From the NCBI RefSeq assembly GCF_039543645.1, contig NZ_BAABKD010000001.1, positions 186,001 to 250,000 on the forward strand: a stretch of 64,000 bases of DNA, read 5' to 3'. The stretch is from Paenalcaligenes hermetiae. GTDB taxonomy: Bacteria > Pseudomonadota > Gammaproteobacteria > Burkholderiales > Burkholderiaceae_B. This document shows positions 26,795 through 35,662 of this stretch, in pieces (within the stretch, counting starts at the first letter, position 1; every line of letters begins with the position of its first letter). The notes below the pieces were generated by a model. The model did no database searches, was not told the origin of the DNA, and saw nothing but the letters and a program-made list of their open reading frames with translations. The translations under genes were made by a program, and so were the position numbers.

Positions 26795-27646
26795 TCAAGC
26801 AGGTACTGCTGGCTGCCGATAAGCCAACCGCAAATAGATCGGATCATACGGCTTGGCTTGGCTAATCGCAATCAATGCTTCTTTTGCCAGTTCCAACATG
26901 GCTAAAAAATGCACTACCACCACGGCAGTAGCATCTGCAGTATGCTGCTGTAACAATTCATTAAATAACTGATTAAACTCTAAAAACTCGGTCGTTGACA
27001 AGCGCCTTAGAATTTGACTCATATGATCACGCACCGACAACTGCTCTCGCGTAATGGTGTGCGACTGATGGAGCTTGGCGCGCCGCAATATATTTTGCCA
27101 TGCTTGGCGTAAATCCTCTGCGCAGACCTCGGGCAGAATTTCCTCAATATGCAAGTCAGCTTTAGCGTGCGCTATCCAAAAATCTCGCTCTACGCGTGGT
27201 ACCGCATCTAAATCCAAAGCCGCCTGTTTCATTTGCTCATACGCCAAAAGACGACGCACTAATTCTGCGCGAGGATCTTCAACTTCCTCGCCCGTATCGG
27301 CTTTCTTGACGGGGAGCAACATACGCGACTTAATTTCGATCAGTAGCGCCGCCATCAACAAGTACTCACCCGCTAATTCAAGATTAGATTGACGTAACTG
27401 CTCTACATATTCCAAATACTGCTCGGTGACTTCGGCCATCGGAATATCTAATACATCAAAGTTCTGCTTACGAATCAAATAAAGCAGTAAATCTAAGGGC
27501 CCCTCAAAACTTTGTAATACCACTTCTAATGCTTGAGGGGGGATGTATAAATCCTGTGGAATCGCAAAAAGCGGCTCCCCATATAGGCGAGCGTAGACCT
27601 CCTTAGAGTCTAAGGCGGAATGACGACTATCTGCTGCAGTGTTCAA
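26795..27646 (-). CDS. scpA: segregation and condensation protein A
   Basis: Kleisin subunit of the SMC-ScpAB complex that helps fold and separate chromosomes; 283 aa. The N-terminal SMC-contact region reads FEGPLDLLLYLIRKQNFDVLDIPMAEVTEQYLEYV in part, with LAGEYLLMAALLIEIKSRMLLP following; the C-terminal winged-helix part has VVVVHFLAMLELAKEALI. scpB is not next to it in this window. Its 5' neighbour is the DUF3460 gene (33 nt), its 3' neighbour panC. Confidence 0.95.
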   Translation of the reverse strand: MNTAADSRHSALDSKEVYARLYGEPLFAIPQDLYIPPQALEVVLQSFEGPLDLLLYLIRKQNFDVLDIPMAEVTEQYLEYVEQLRQSNLELAGEYLLMAALLIEIKSRMLLPVKKADTGEEVEDPRAELVRRLLAYEQMKQAALDLDAVPRVERDFWIAHAKADLHIEEILPEVCAEDLRQAWQNILRRAKLHQSHTITREQLSVRDHMSQILRRLSTTEFLEFNQLFNELLQQHTADATAVVVVHFLAMLELAKEALIAISQAKPYDPIYLRLAYRQPAVPA

Positions 27647-27679
27647 TCTATATGACGGCCGTAGACCTTAAGCTACAAA

Positions 27680-27871
27680 TTAATTGTCTTGATAATACAC
27701 ATAGGGGGGTTGTGGCACAGCGGCAGCACGATACCCCTCTTGAAGCTCGGGATCAATATGCTTGTCCCAAAGCCGAGCGCGCCCTTCACGCTGACCGGCT
27801 TCGATTGCAGGGTTTTGTTTTTTGAAATCATTTAAAAATTGGGTGATTTCAGATTCGTAATTCTTTGCCAT
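27680..27871 (-). CDS. DUF3460 family protein
   Basis: Small cytoplasmic protein, 63 aa, starting MAKNYESEITQFLNDFKKQNP and ending in a Pro/Tyr-rich tail (PQPPYVYYQDN). Matches the short DUF3460 family, which is largely limited to Burkholderiales and has no known function. The frame is open further upstream, but the ATG at 27871 begins the conserved part and fits the divergent MFS gene. Lies 33 nt ahead of scpA, an arrangement usual in the group. Confidence 0.85.
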   Translation of the reverse strand: MAKNYESEITQFLNDFKKQNPAIEAGQREGRARLWDKHIDPELQEGYRAAAVPQPPYVYYQDN

Positions 27872-27935
27872 AATGGTGCGTAGAGAAGTCATTAAACATA
27901 CACGTAGTGTACTGCAAACTGAGCCCACAAAACAC

Positions 27936-29360
27936 ATGTCATCGGAACCAACCCCACTTTCCCCCCAAGAACGCCGTGCGATTCGCATTATTCCCTACAT
28001 TGTAGGCTGTGCCCTCTTTATGCAAATGCTCGATTCCACCGTAGTGGCTACGGCTTTGCCCATGATGGCAGCATCGTTGAACACCGATGCCATTCGCATG
28101 AACACCATTATCACCAGCTATTTGCTTGCCGTTGCGGTCTTTGTGCCAGTCAGCGGCTGGGCTGCAGATAAATTTGGCGCCAGACGCGTATTTATTGCCG
28201 CGATTTTACTCTTTACGCTAAGTTCACTAGCCTGCGCCATCTCACAAAGCCTGAACCAGCTAATTGCTGCCCGCATTGTACAAGGGCTGGCAGGAGCCAT
28301 GATGGTGCCTGTTGGGCGTATTATTTTGCTACGACGCACCCCAAAATCCGATCTGCTCAGTGCCATGGCCATTTTAAGCCTACCCGCCCTACTTGGTCCT
28401 ATTGTGGGCCCACCCGTAGGGGGATTTTTTGTGACCTATTTTTCTTGGCACTGGATTTTTTTAATCAATATCCCTGTTGGCCTATTAGGTATTGCTTTGG
28501 TTTTACGCTATATACGAGCCGATTTACCCAATGAAGCGCCTCCTTTAGATTGGCTGGGCTTTTTTTTAAGTGCGATGGCATTAGCTTGTCTGGTGGTGAG
28601 CTTTGAGTCCATCGGGCATAGCGAATTGAGCCCTAAGCAATTAGCACTATTGTTTGGCACAGGGCTAATTACAGCTACTTGGTATATATGGCATGCCAAA
28701 CACGTCGCCTTTCCTATTATTGATTTGTCATTATTACGCACGCGCAGCTTTGCGATTTCTATTTTTGGCGGTAATTTATGTCGCTTTTCCTTGGGCTCAG
28801 TACCCTTTATGTTAGCCCTTTTATTGCAACTTGGCTTTGGCATGAGCGCTTTGGCAGCAGGGCTTGTGACTTTTACCAGTGCCGTAGGCGCGATTGTAAT
28901 TAAACCCCTTGCGCCACGGATTATTCGCCGCTTTGGCTATAGAAATGTGCTGATGTATAACGCTTTGCTCACGGGTCTATTTATTGCCTTATGCGGCTTT
29001 TTTAGCGAATCCACACCGCTATGGTGGATGTCATGCATTTTAGGCGTAGGTGGGGTGTTTAGGTCTCTTCAGTTTACGGCCGTAAACACCCTTACCTACG
29101 CCGATCTAGATCAACAGGCCATGAGCCGTGCCAGCTCTTTTGCGGCGATGGCTCAACAACTAGGGATCAGCTTAGGCGTGGCCTGTGCTGCGATCACGCT
29201 AAACATCAGCATGCATTGGCATCAACATGCTCAAGTCCATACTCAGGATCTCTTTTGGGGGTTCATAGTCATCGGCGGGCTCACTGCGATTTCCTTTTTT
29301 TCCTTTAAACGCTTGCCACAACAAGCTGGCGCTAGTCTACAAAACAAGAAAAGCAGTTAA
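27936..29360 (+). CDS. MFS drug exporter, DHA2 (EmrB/QacA) family
   Basis: Inner-membrane proton-coupled exporter, 474 aa, about fourteen hydrophobic segments. Motif A-like GWAADKFGARRVF lies after TM2, motif C-type GPIVGPPVGGFF in TM5, and the DHA2 opening MQMLDSTVVATALPMM in TM1. Predicted to export drugs or metabolites; no adaptor (EmrA) gene is next to it, so it probably works alone. The ATG at 27936 gives the usual N-terminal length; an earlier ATG at 27873 is possible but non-conserved. Divergent from the DUF3460 gene. Confidence 0.9.
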   Translation: MSSEPTPLSPQERRAIRIIPYIVGCALFMQMLDSTVVATALPMMAASLNTDAIRMNTIITSYLLAVAVFVPVSGWAADKFGARRVFIAAILLFTLSSLACAISQSLNQLIAARIVQGLAGAMMVPVGRIILLRRTPKSDLLSAMAILSLPALLGPIVGPPVGGFFVTYFSWHWIFLINIPVGLLGIALVLRYIRADLPNEAPPLDWLGFFLSAMALACLVVSFESIGHSELSPKQLALLFGTGLITATWYIWHAKHVAFPIIDLSLLRTRSFAISIFGGNLCRFSLGSVPFMLALLLQLGFGMSALAAGLVTFTSAVGAIVIKPLAPRIIRRFGYRNVLMYNALLTGLFIALCGFFSESTPLWWMSCILGVGGVFRSLQFTAVNTLTYADLDQQAMSRASSFAAMAQQLGISLGVACAAITLNISMHWHQHAQVHTQDLFWGFIVIGGLTAISFFSFKRLPQQAGASLQNKKSS

Positions 29361-29419
29361 AATCGCTCAACGGTAAGCAAATCACCCTGATTTGCACTAA
29401 TTGATACAAAGGAAACCCA

Positions 29420-29755
29420 ATGCAAAATATTCCAGCCTGCCCCCAATGCGCCATGGAGCACACTTATCCCGATGACGATCTTTATATCTGTCCCGACTGC
29501 GCCCATGAATGGCCCATGGTGGCTGACACCCCTGTAGAAGAAAGCCGCGAGGTCCGTGACAGCAACGGCAATCTTTTACAAGACGGCGACGACGTGCTTT
29601 TAATCAAAGACCTCAAAGTCAAAGGTTCTTCCACCAATTTAAAAAAAGGCACTAAGGCCCGTGGAATTCGACTTATCGATGGCGATCACGATGTGGCTTG
29701 TCGCATCAACGGTATTTCATACGAACTAAAATCTGAGTTTTTGAAAAAAGCTTAA
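29420..29755 (+). CDS. PhnA/YjdM family zinc-ribbon protein
   Basis: Small protein, 111 aa. Two CxxC knuckles (CPQC at residues 7-10, CPDC at 28-31 approx.) form a zinc ribbon, followed by the conserved VRDSNGNLLQDGDDVLLIKDLKVKG segment of the family, an SH3-like domain. Although called alkylphosphonate uptake protein, the E. coli relative is not part of the phosphonate operon and the role is unclear. Good ribosome binding site (AAAGGAAAC). Convergent with moeB, eight bases apart. Confidence 0.93.
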   Translation: MQNIPACPQCAMEHTYPDDDLYICPDCAHEWPMVADTPVEESREVRDSNGNLLQDGDDVLLIKDLKVKGSSTNLKKGTKARGIRLIDGDHDVACRINGISYELKSEFLKKA

Positions 29756-29763
29756 ATGTAATA

Positions 29764-30525
29764 CTACTGTTTACACACCAAACATTCTGGATCTTTTCTA
29801 AAGCGAACCGTATGCCATTGCATGGTCAGCGCATCCACGCTTAGTAAACGACCAACTAAAGGTTCGCCAAAGCCGCCAAGCAGCTTTAAGGCTTCGGCGG
29901 CTTGTACACACCCCACCATGCCTACCAATGGCCCCAAAACACCGGTAGTCGCACAACGTAATTCCTGCACATCATCGGCTTCGGGAAATAAACAATGGTA
30001 ACAAGGGGCGTTGGGGTCGCGTAGATCATAGACGCTGATTTGCCCAGAAAAACGAATCCCCGCGCCCGATACAACAGGGACGCGGTGCGCCACCGCAGCG
30101 CGGTTAATCGCGTGACGAGTAGCAAAATTATCGGTGCAATCTAAAACCACATCGTGTTGTGGGACAAGCTGATGCAGCGCTGCCTCATCCAGACGATCTG
30201 GTAAAGGAACAATGTGAATGAGGGGGTTAAGTGCATGCAAGGTTTGCTGACCTGAAAGGGCTTTATTCACCCCAACACGTTCGGAGTTATGCAAAATCTG
30301 GCGCTGTAGATTACTTAAATCCACCTCGTCATTGTCTACCAATGTGATCTGCCCCACCCCTGCGGCGGCCAAATAATAGGCGGCGGGAGAGCCCAAGCCC
30401 CCCGCACCGATGATTAAAACTCGAGCAGAGGAAATGCGCTCTTGGGCTTCAATGCCAAATTCATCAAGCAAAATATGCCGCGCATAGCGCATTAACTGCG
30501 CATCATCTAAAGACGTATCCGCCAT
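29764..30525 (-). CDS. moeB: HesA/MoeB/ThiF family adenylyltransferase
   Basis: E1-like enzyme, 253 aa, that adenylates the C-terminus of a small sulphur carrier (MoaD or ThiS). Nucleotide-binding GAGGLGSPAAYYLAAAGVG near residues 41-59, DNDEVDLSNLQRQ near 63-75, DCTDNFATR near 130 and the catalytic-Cys region RCATTGVLGPL near 187. Zinc ligands appear as CYHC and CLVC, the latter at the very C-terminus. MoeB and ThiF cannot be told apart from sequence alone. Starts immediately after the ctpA stop, so both are cotranscribed, although functionally unrelated. Confidence 0.93.
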   Translation of the reverse strand: MADTSLDDAQLMRYARHILLDEFGIEAQERISSARVLIIGAGGLGSPAAYYLAAAGVGQITLVDNDEVDLSNLQRQILHNSERVGVNKALSGQQTLHALNPLIHIVPLPDRLDEAALHQLVPQHDVVLDCTDNFATRHAINRAAVAHRVPVVSGAGIRFSGQISVYDLRDPNAPCYHCLFPEADDVQELRCATTGVLGPLVGMVGCVQAAEALKLLGGFGEPLVGRLLSVDALTMQWHTVRFRKDPECLVCKQ

Positions 30526-32019
30526 TTACTGCACCGGTTGTAAGCCCTCGGGCGTAATACGGTAACGTTTTACCTCCCCGGACTTAGTTACTGGAGTTTT
30601 TTTTTCAGCCTCGGGGCTTGCCGTTTCATTGGTATCCTTTGTGTCGCTATCCGACTTAGGCTGTGCAGAAGGATCGGACTTCTTCACTGGACGCCCCTCG
30701 AGATGGTTAATAGCTTGCTGTAGCTGGAAATCATCCTCGCCGCCAAACTCAAACATCTTCGGCTCTTTGACATAGCTGTCCTCGTCCGCATTAAAAGAGG
30801 ACTCATCCTCGACCCCAGCATTGTTCAAATGGCGCTGCAAATCGGCTTCGCGCGGGATACGGAATAGATTACCTTGGGCGGTATCATCCACATAAATATC
30901 CGGCTCAACCCCCGTGACCTGAATGGATTTACCGCTTGGGGTGTAATACAACGCGGTAGTGAGTTTGATGCCAGACGTACTATCCAACGGCAACACACTC
31001 TGTACAGAGCCTTTACCAAAGCTGCGCGTGCCCATGACGGTAGCGCGGCCATGGTCTTGTAATGCCCCCGCGACAATTTCCGAGGCCGAGGCTGAACCCG
31101 CGTTAATCAGAACTACAATAGGGATATCTTTGAGCCAAGATAACTGCTGGGCCACATCCCGATCATTGCTACCTACCACCTGTGTTAGTGGCTTCACGTA
31201 GTATTCACGGTTGGACGAGGGAATACGCCCTTTAGTCGACACCACCAATGCCCCCTGATCCAAAAAAGCGGAGGTCACACCAATAGCGCTATCCAATAAC
31301 CCACCCGGGTCATTACGAACGTCAAGCACCAAGCCGCGTGGACGTTGATTATTGCTTAGGGTTTGAATTTGTGTGATTAGATCGGCAGCCGTACGCTCTT
31401 GGAACTGAGAAATACGTACATATAAAATATCATTATCAAGCCGCTTACCACGAATACTTTTGACTTTAATGTGGTCGCGCACAATTGTGACGTCAAAAGG
31501 CTTTTGCTCACCGCGCTGGATGCTCAATGTAATCGACGTTTTAGGCTCGCCACGCATCTTTTTGACGGCTTCATTTAAAGACATATCTTTGGTGGACTTG
31601 CCATCAATGCTCACAATCACATCACCAGCGAGAATCCCAGCTTTGGCCGCAGGCGTGTCTTCGATCGGCGAGATCACAGTGGGATAACCATTTTCGTGGC
31701 CAATCTCGATCCCTAACCCCCCAAAACCGCCCTGCGTCATGGATTCCATTTCTTTAAACGCCTCGGCATCCAGATAAGTGGAATGGGGATCCAGATCATT
31801 AAATAAACCTTTAATGGCTTCGTTGATTAAAGCACTGTCTTCGAGGGGTTCGACGTAGCTGCTTTTAATGGCTGAATAAACATTGGCAAACTGTTGTAGT
31901 TCGCGCAATGGCAAAGGTTCTCCACGCTGTGCCACGGCATTAATAGCCAAGCTAGCGAGCACCCCCCCCACACCACCTAATAAAATTAACCCAATTCGGT
32001 TTAGCCTACGAGAGCCCAT
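30526..32019 (-). CDS. ctpA: S41 carboxyl-terminal processing protease
   Basis: Periplasmic serine protease of the CtpA/Prc family, 497 aa, with an N-terminal membrane anchor or signal (residues about 8-30). A PDZ domain lies at about 95-180; the peptidase core carries the Ser-Lys dyad at Ser311 (in GSASASE) and Lys336 (in SFGKGSVQ). A charged, low-complexity Ser/Asp/Lys-rich stretch (about 430-480) follows. The family trims C-termini of envelope proteins and can degrade peptidoglycan hydrolases. It is next to envC, a murein hydrolase activator, in the order gpmA-envC-ctpA that is common in Burkholderiales. Confidence 0.95.
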   Translation of the reverse strand: MGSRRLNRIGLILLGGVGGVLASLAINAVAQRGEPLPLRELQQFANVYSAIKSSYVEPLEDSALINEAIKGLFNDLDPHSTYLDAEAFKEMESMTQGGFGGLGIEIGHENGYPTVISPIEDTPAAKAGILAGDVIVSIDGKSTKDMSLNEAVKKMRGEPKTSITLSIQRGEQKPFDVTIVRDHIKVKSIRGKRLDNDILYVRISQFQERTAADLITQIQTLSNNQRPRGLVLDVRNDPGGLLDSAIGVTSAFLDQGALVVSTKGRIPSSNREYYVKPLTQVVGSNDRDVAQQLSWLKDIPIVVLINAGSASASEIVAGALQDHGRATVMGTRSFGKGSVQSVLPLDSTSGIKLTTALYYTPSGKSIQVTGVEPDIYVDDTAQGNLFRIPREADLQRHLNNAGVEDESSFNADEDSYVKEPKMFEFGGEDDFQLQQAINHLEGRPVKKSDPSAQPKSDSDTKDTNETASPEAEKKTPVTKSGEVKRYRITPEGLQPVQ

Positions 32020-32095
32020 GCAAAGAGTCCTATATTTGTAATATCAACAACGCAATCTGTTTGTGCTTTATGCCGCATTATAGGCGTTTAGGCAA

Positions 32096-33562
32096 TCAGT
32101 TGCCTAGCCAAATCAAGGGGTTTACGGGCTGACCATTTTGTCGTATTTCAAAATAGACACCCGGCTCTACCTGCCCGCCTGTTGCCCCAACTCGTGCTAC
32201 CGCTTCACCTGCTTGCACTACGTCACCGACCTGTTTTAACACACTTTGATTATTACCATAGACACTTAAAAAACCCGCGCCATGATCAATAATTAACAAA
32301 TTACCAAAGCCACTCATCCAGTTTGCAAATACAACCCGCCCAGCACTGATGGCCTTAACAGGAGTACCTGCTGGCGCGCGAAACACCACCCCACGCCATG
32401 GCCCACCCTCAGGGCGCTCAGCACCAAACCGCCCTAGAGTCTCACCCCGTACTGGTGGGGTTAAGCCCCTTTTTAAACCCGCAAAGCCACGCTCCGGCTC
32501 TACAGCAGGTGGCGGCGCTGGTGCTTTGGGAGAAGGCGGTGGCGGGGGTGGCGCCACGGGTGCTGCTGGCTGAGCGGGCGTATGCGCTAAGGCCTGCCAA
32601 CGCGCATCCTCGGCTTTACGAGCTGCCTCTTGTTCCACGGCTGCAAGGGCTTGGGTTTCTTGAACCTGCTGTTCACGCTGCTGTGCTAAACGCTGCGCGG
32701 CTTCGGCTTGACGCTTTTTTTCCTCGGCCAAACGCTGAGCTTGCTCTGCCTGACGGCGCTGCTCTTCTGCGCGACGACGTGCTTGCTCTGCCTGACGGCG
32801 AATTTCGGCTTGACGCCGTAGCTCTGCTTGGCGGGCGATTTCTTTTTCTAAACCGTCGATCAGCTGCCCTAAGCGCACATCATTATTGGCTAAGGTTTTG
32901 GCCTGCGTTTGCTGCTGTTTTAGCTGATCTTGCACCTGCGCCAACACCTTTTCCCGCTCGGTCTGCTGTTGCATGAACTGTTGTTTTTGCACCTCGGTTT
33001 GTGCGGCTAGCTGCGCCAATTCTTTTTCATTACTGGCTACGGCAGCATGCAACTGTTGTAAATGTGCTAAGCCCTGCTGCAATACCCGAACCTGTTCAGT
33101 TTGAGCTTGGGTCACATACCCTAAATAACCAAGCTCACGTTGGATCTGCTGGGGGTCTTTGCCCGACAACAATGCCGTCCATGGTGATAAGCCACTGGCA
33201 TATTGCGCCCGAAGCTGTTCCGCCAACTGCTGTTGACCTTGTTCTTGCTTTTTTTGTTGTTGTTGAATTTGTTGTTTCAGATCAGCCAGATGTTTTTGCA
33301 CCTGCGTTTGCCGTTGTTGCAAAAGCGTTAGCTCACGATCGGTATCTGAAATGCGGCTTTCTACATCGCGCAAAGCCGTGAGCGCTTGTTTTTTATCGCT
33401 TTGTGTGGATTCAATTTGTTTTTGGATTTCAGCAATGCGCCGTTGAAGCTCAGCGCGCTGCTTTTGTGCCTCGGCCTGCTGCGCACTGAGCGATGCCTGA
33501 GCCCAGGCCCCACTCATGACACCCATACTCAGTAAAAGAAGCGCCCAGATACGCAACAGCAT
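32096..33562 (-). CDS. envC: EnvC-like murein hydrolase activator (degenerate M23)
   Basis: Exported protein, 488 aa. Signal peptide at 1-22 (ends GAWA), then a long Gln/Ala/Arg-rich coiled coil at about 22-320, a Pro-rich spacer at about 335-360, and a LytM (M23) domain at about 375-488. The M23 catalytic HxH is replaced by VYFE, so the domain should be inactive as in E. coli EnvC, which activates the amidases AmiA/AmiB at the septum. The coiled coil contains short near-repeats of RRQAEQA type that make the DNA repetitive at 32690-32830. Confidence 0.93.
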   Translation of the reverse strand: MLLRIWALLLLSMGVMSGAWAQASLSAQQAEAQKQRAELQRRIAEIQKQIESTQSDKKQALTALRDVESRISDTDRELTLLQQRQTQVQKHLADLKQQIQQQQKKQEQGQQQLAEQLRAQYASGLSPWTALLSGKDPQQIQRELGYLGYVTQAQTEQVRVLQQGLAHLQQLHAAVASNEKELAQLAAQTEVQKQQFMQQQTEREKVLAQVQDQLKQQQTQAKTLANNDVRLGQLIDGLEKEIARQAELRRQAEIRRQAEQARRRAEEQRRQAEQAQRLAEEKKRQAEAAQRLAQQREQQVQETQALAAVEQEAARKAEDARWQALAHTPAQPAAPVAPPPPPPSPKAPAPPPAVEPERGFAGLKRGLTPPVRGETLGRFGAERPEGGPWRGVVFRAPAGTPVKAISAGRVVFANWMSGFGNLLIIDHGAGFLSVYGNNQSVLKQVGDVVQAGEAVARVGATGGQVEPGVYFEIRQNGQPVNPLIWLGN

Positions 33563-33579
33563 AATTACCTTTTGATTGA

Positions 33580-34326
33580 TTAGTTGGCTTTCGCCTGGTT
33601 TGCAACCTCGGCCATTTGTGCCTTGATGGCCTCTTCATCGCCTAAAAAATAGTGGCGAATCGGCTTAAGATTTTCATCAAGCTCAAAAACCAAAGGTTGC
33701 CCCGTCGGTAGGTTCAAATTCACAATATCCTCTTCGGAGATATTGTCGATATGTTTAATCAGAGCACGTAAACTATTACCATGTGCAGTGACTAATACGC
33801 TGCGACCTGAACGAATCGCTGGTGCAATGGAATCATTCCAAAATGGAACAACGCGCGCTACGGTTTGCTCTAAGCATTCTGTAGCGGGCAAGTCTTCTGG
33901 TTTAAGATTGGCATAACGGGGATCATGTTTAGGATGACGAGGGTCATCCTCGGCAACTGGGTCTGGACCAATTGAATAAGCGCGACGCCAGATATGAACC
34001 TGCTCATCACCATATTTTTGAGCGGTTTCCGCTTTATTCAAACCCTGCAGCGCCCCATAGTGACGCTCGTTTAAACGCCAGCTTTTGCCTACGGGGATAT
34101 GGACGCTATCCATGGTATCCAAAACAATCCATAATGTACGAATCGCCCGTTTTAAAACGGAGCAAAAGGCAATATCAAATTTAAAACCGTTTTGCTTTAA
34201 GAGCTCACCGGCTTGGCGGGCTTGCTCACGCCCCGCTTCGGTAAGATCGACATCTGTCCAACCGGTAAAACGGTTTTCTAAGTTCCACTGGCTTTCGCCA
34301 TGGCGCATCAGTACAAGTTTATACAT
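33580..34326 (-). CDS. gpmA: 2,3-bisphosphoglycerate-dependent phosphoglycerate mutase
   Basis: Glycolytic enzyme that interconverts 3- and 2-phosphoglycerate; 248 aa, cytoplasmic. The catalytic motif LMRHGES puts the phosphorylated His at position 9; the family segments NRFTGWTDVDL, RLNERHYGALQGLNK and VTAHGNSLRALIKH follow. Normal full length. Divergent from the rhodanese gene; 102 bp between the starts contain the self-complementary ATTATAAT at 34363-34370, which could serve as a -10 on either strand but has no matching -35. Confidence 0.97.
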   Translation of the reverse strand: MYKLVLMRHGESQWNLENRFTGWTDVDLTEAGREQARQAGELLKQNGFKFDIAFCSVLKRAIRTLWIVLDTMDSVHIPVGKSWRLNERHYGALQGLNKAETAQKYGDEQVHIWRRAYSIGPDPVAEDDPRHPKHDPRYANLKPEDLPATECLEQTVARVVPFWNDSIAPAIRSGRSVLVTAHGNSLRALIKHIDNISEEDIVNLNLPTGQPLVFELDENLKPIRHYFLGDEEAIKAQMAEVANQAKAN

Positions 34327-34428
34327 GGTAAAAATAGCCTTTAGATTACAAAATTTTTGTCCATTATAATTAGTCGATTTTGCCCAATTAACTCTTTTAT
34401 TTAAACTAGGTTTTACACAGGACTCATC

Positions 34429-34836
34429 GTGGACTTTTTAACCGATACCAACAATCTGCTGATTTTAGTCGTGGCATTTATTTCTGGCATGATGTTGTTG
34501 TTTCCAGGTCTATCCAAACGGGGTGGAAACTTCATCAGCCCCAATGATACCGTACAACAAATCAACCAACGCCAAGCTATTTTAATCGATATACGCAAGC
34601 CCGATAGCTATAAAGCAGGGCATATTCCCCAAGCGCGTAACATTCCAGCAGCAGAGCTAGCCTCCAAGACAGAAAAACTCGCTAAAGACAAACCCGTTAT
34701 CGTGGTTTGTGACACAGGCCGCAGCGCCAACAGCAGCGCCGCCTTGCTACGTAAACAAGGCTTTAAAGAAGTCGCTATCCTGGAAGGCGGTCTCATGGCT
34801 TGGAAACAGGCCGGTTTACCCACTAAGAAATCCTAA
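34429..34836 (+). CDS. membrane-anchored rhodanese-like protein
   Basis: Rhodanese-domain protein, 135 aa, with one N-terminal membrane segment (residues about 9-27) and a cytoplasmic single rhodanese domain at about 40-130. The active-site loop reads VCDTGRSANSSA with the catalytic Cys near residue 94. Starts with GTG; no ATG fits. YibN-type proteins of this kind sit before grxC-secB-gpsA in many proteobacteria, as here. Rhodaneses carry persulfide sulphur; the partner is not known. Confidence 0.92.
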   Translation: MDFLTDTNNLLILVVAFISGMMLLFPGLSKRGGNFISPNDTVQQINQRQAILIDIRKPDSYKAGHIPQARNIPAAELASKTEKLAKDKPVIVVCDTGRSANSSAALLRKQGFKEVAILEGGLMAWKQAGLPTKKS

Positions 34837-34858
34837 ACTATCTACAAAGGTATGACGA

Positions 34859-35116
34859 ATGGCTAAGGTAACAATGTATTGCACCCAAGTGTGCCCATTT
34901 TGCACCCGCGCAGAGATGTTACTCAAACAACGCGGTGTAACAGAGATTGAAAAAATCTTCATTGATCGTGATCCCGCCCAGCGTGACATCATGATGGAGC
35001 GCACGCAACGCCGCACTGTGCCCCAGATTTACATTGGCGATCAACATATTGGCGGCTATGATGATTTAGCCGCATTGGATCAAGCGGGTGGCTTAGTGCC
35101 CTTATTATCGGCGTAA
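34859..35116 (+). CDS. grxC: glutaredoxin 3
   Basis: Small thiol-disulphide oxidoreductase, 85 aa. The redox motif is CPFC at residues 12-15 in place of the more usual CPYC; TVPQIYIGDQHIGGYDDL near 60 is the glutathione-binding cis-Pro and GG region. Follows the rhodanese gene by 22 nt and precedes secB by 45 nt; probably one transcript. Confidence 0.96.
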   Translation: MAKVTMYCTQVCPFCTRAEMLLKQRGVTEIEKIFIDRDPAQRDIMMERTQRRTVPQIYIGDQHIGGYDDLAALDQAGGLVPLLSA

Positions 35117-35161
35117 TACGTCTTATTTATTATTTATTCATTTACCCCACAGGAGTACATC

Positions 35162-35662
35162 ATGGCTGAAAACCAAGAAAATCAAAACGTAGGTGCCGAA
35201 GAGCAAAACGCCCCCGTCTTTAGCTTGCAACGCAGCTACGTCAAAGATTTATCTTTGGAAATGCCCAACGCGCCAGAAATCTTTTTAGAACAAGAGGGCC
35301 CAAGCGTTTCCGTAGAAATCAATGTTGGTGCAAAGCGCTTGGCGCAAACGGTATTTGAATCCACCGTAACCGCCACCGTAACCACCCGCATCGAAGACAA
35401 GGTCTTATATTTGGTCGAGGCCACCCAAGGCGGTATTTTTGAAATCGCCAACATTCCTGATGAGCAGCTCGATCCACTCATTGGTATTGTTTGCCCCACC
35501 ATGTTGTACCCCTATCTGCGAGCCACCATCGCCGATGCCATCAACCGGACCTCGTTGCCTGCTTTGCATCTAAGCGAAGTTAACTTCCAAGCACTCTACG
35601 AGCAGCGGGTGGCAGAGCAAATGGCTGCCGCCAATGGTGAAGAAAACCAACAGGTTCAGTAA
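35162..35662 (+). CDS. secB: protein-export chaperone SecB
   Basis: Cytoplasmic tetrameric chaperone that keeps preproteins unfolded and hands them to SecA; 166 aa. Conserved stretches: FSLQRSYVKDLSLEMPNAP, AGIF-type QGGIFEIANIPDEQL, CPTMLYPYLRATIADAINR and LPALHLSEVNFQALYEQR. Strong AGGAG ribosome site. Its TAA overlaps the gpsA start by one base (TAATG). Confidence 0.97.
   Translation: MAENQENQNVGAEEQNAPVFSLQRSYVKDLSLEMPNAPEIFLEQEGPSVSVEINVGAKRLAQTVFESTVTATVTTRIEDKVLYLVEATQGGIFEIANIPDEQLDPLIGIVCPTMLYPYLRATIADAINRTSLPALHLSEVNFQALYEQRVAEQMAAANGEENQQVQ

Noticed and set aside
32690..32830. Repeat array
   Set aside because: The near-repeats are codon-level repeats of a coiled coil in envC, not a DNA repeat element.
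32398..32976. 192-codon frame on the plus strand across envC
   Set aside because: It is the mirror of the repetitive Ala/Gln/Arg coiled coil of envC; composition is biased, and envC on the other strand is well supported.
34363..34370. ATTATAAT as a shared -10 box for gpmA and the rhodanese gene
   Set aside because: Perfect -10 on both strands but no -35 at proper distance on either, so not listed as a promoter.
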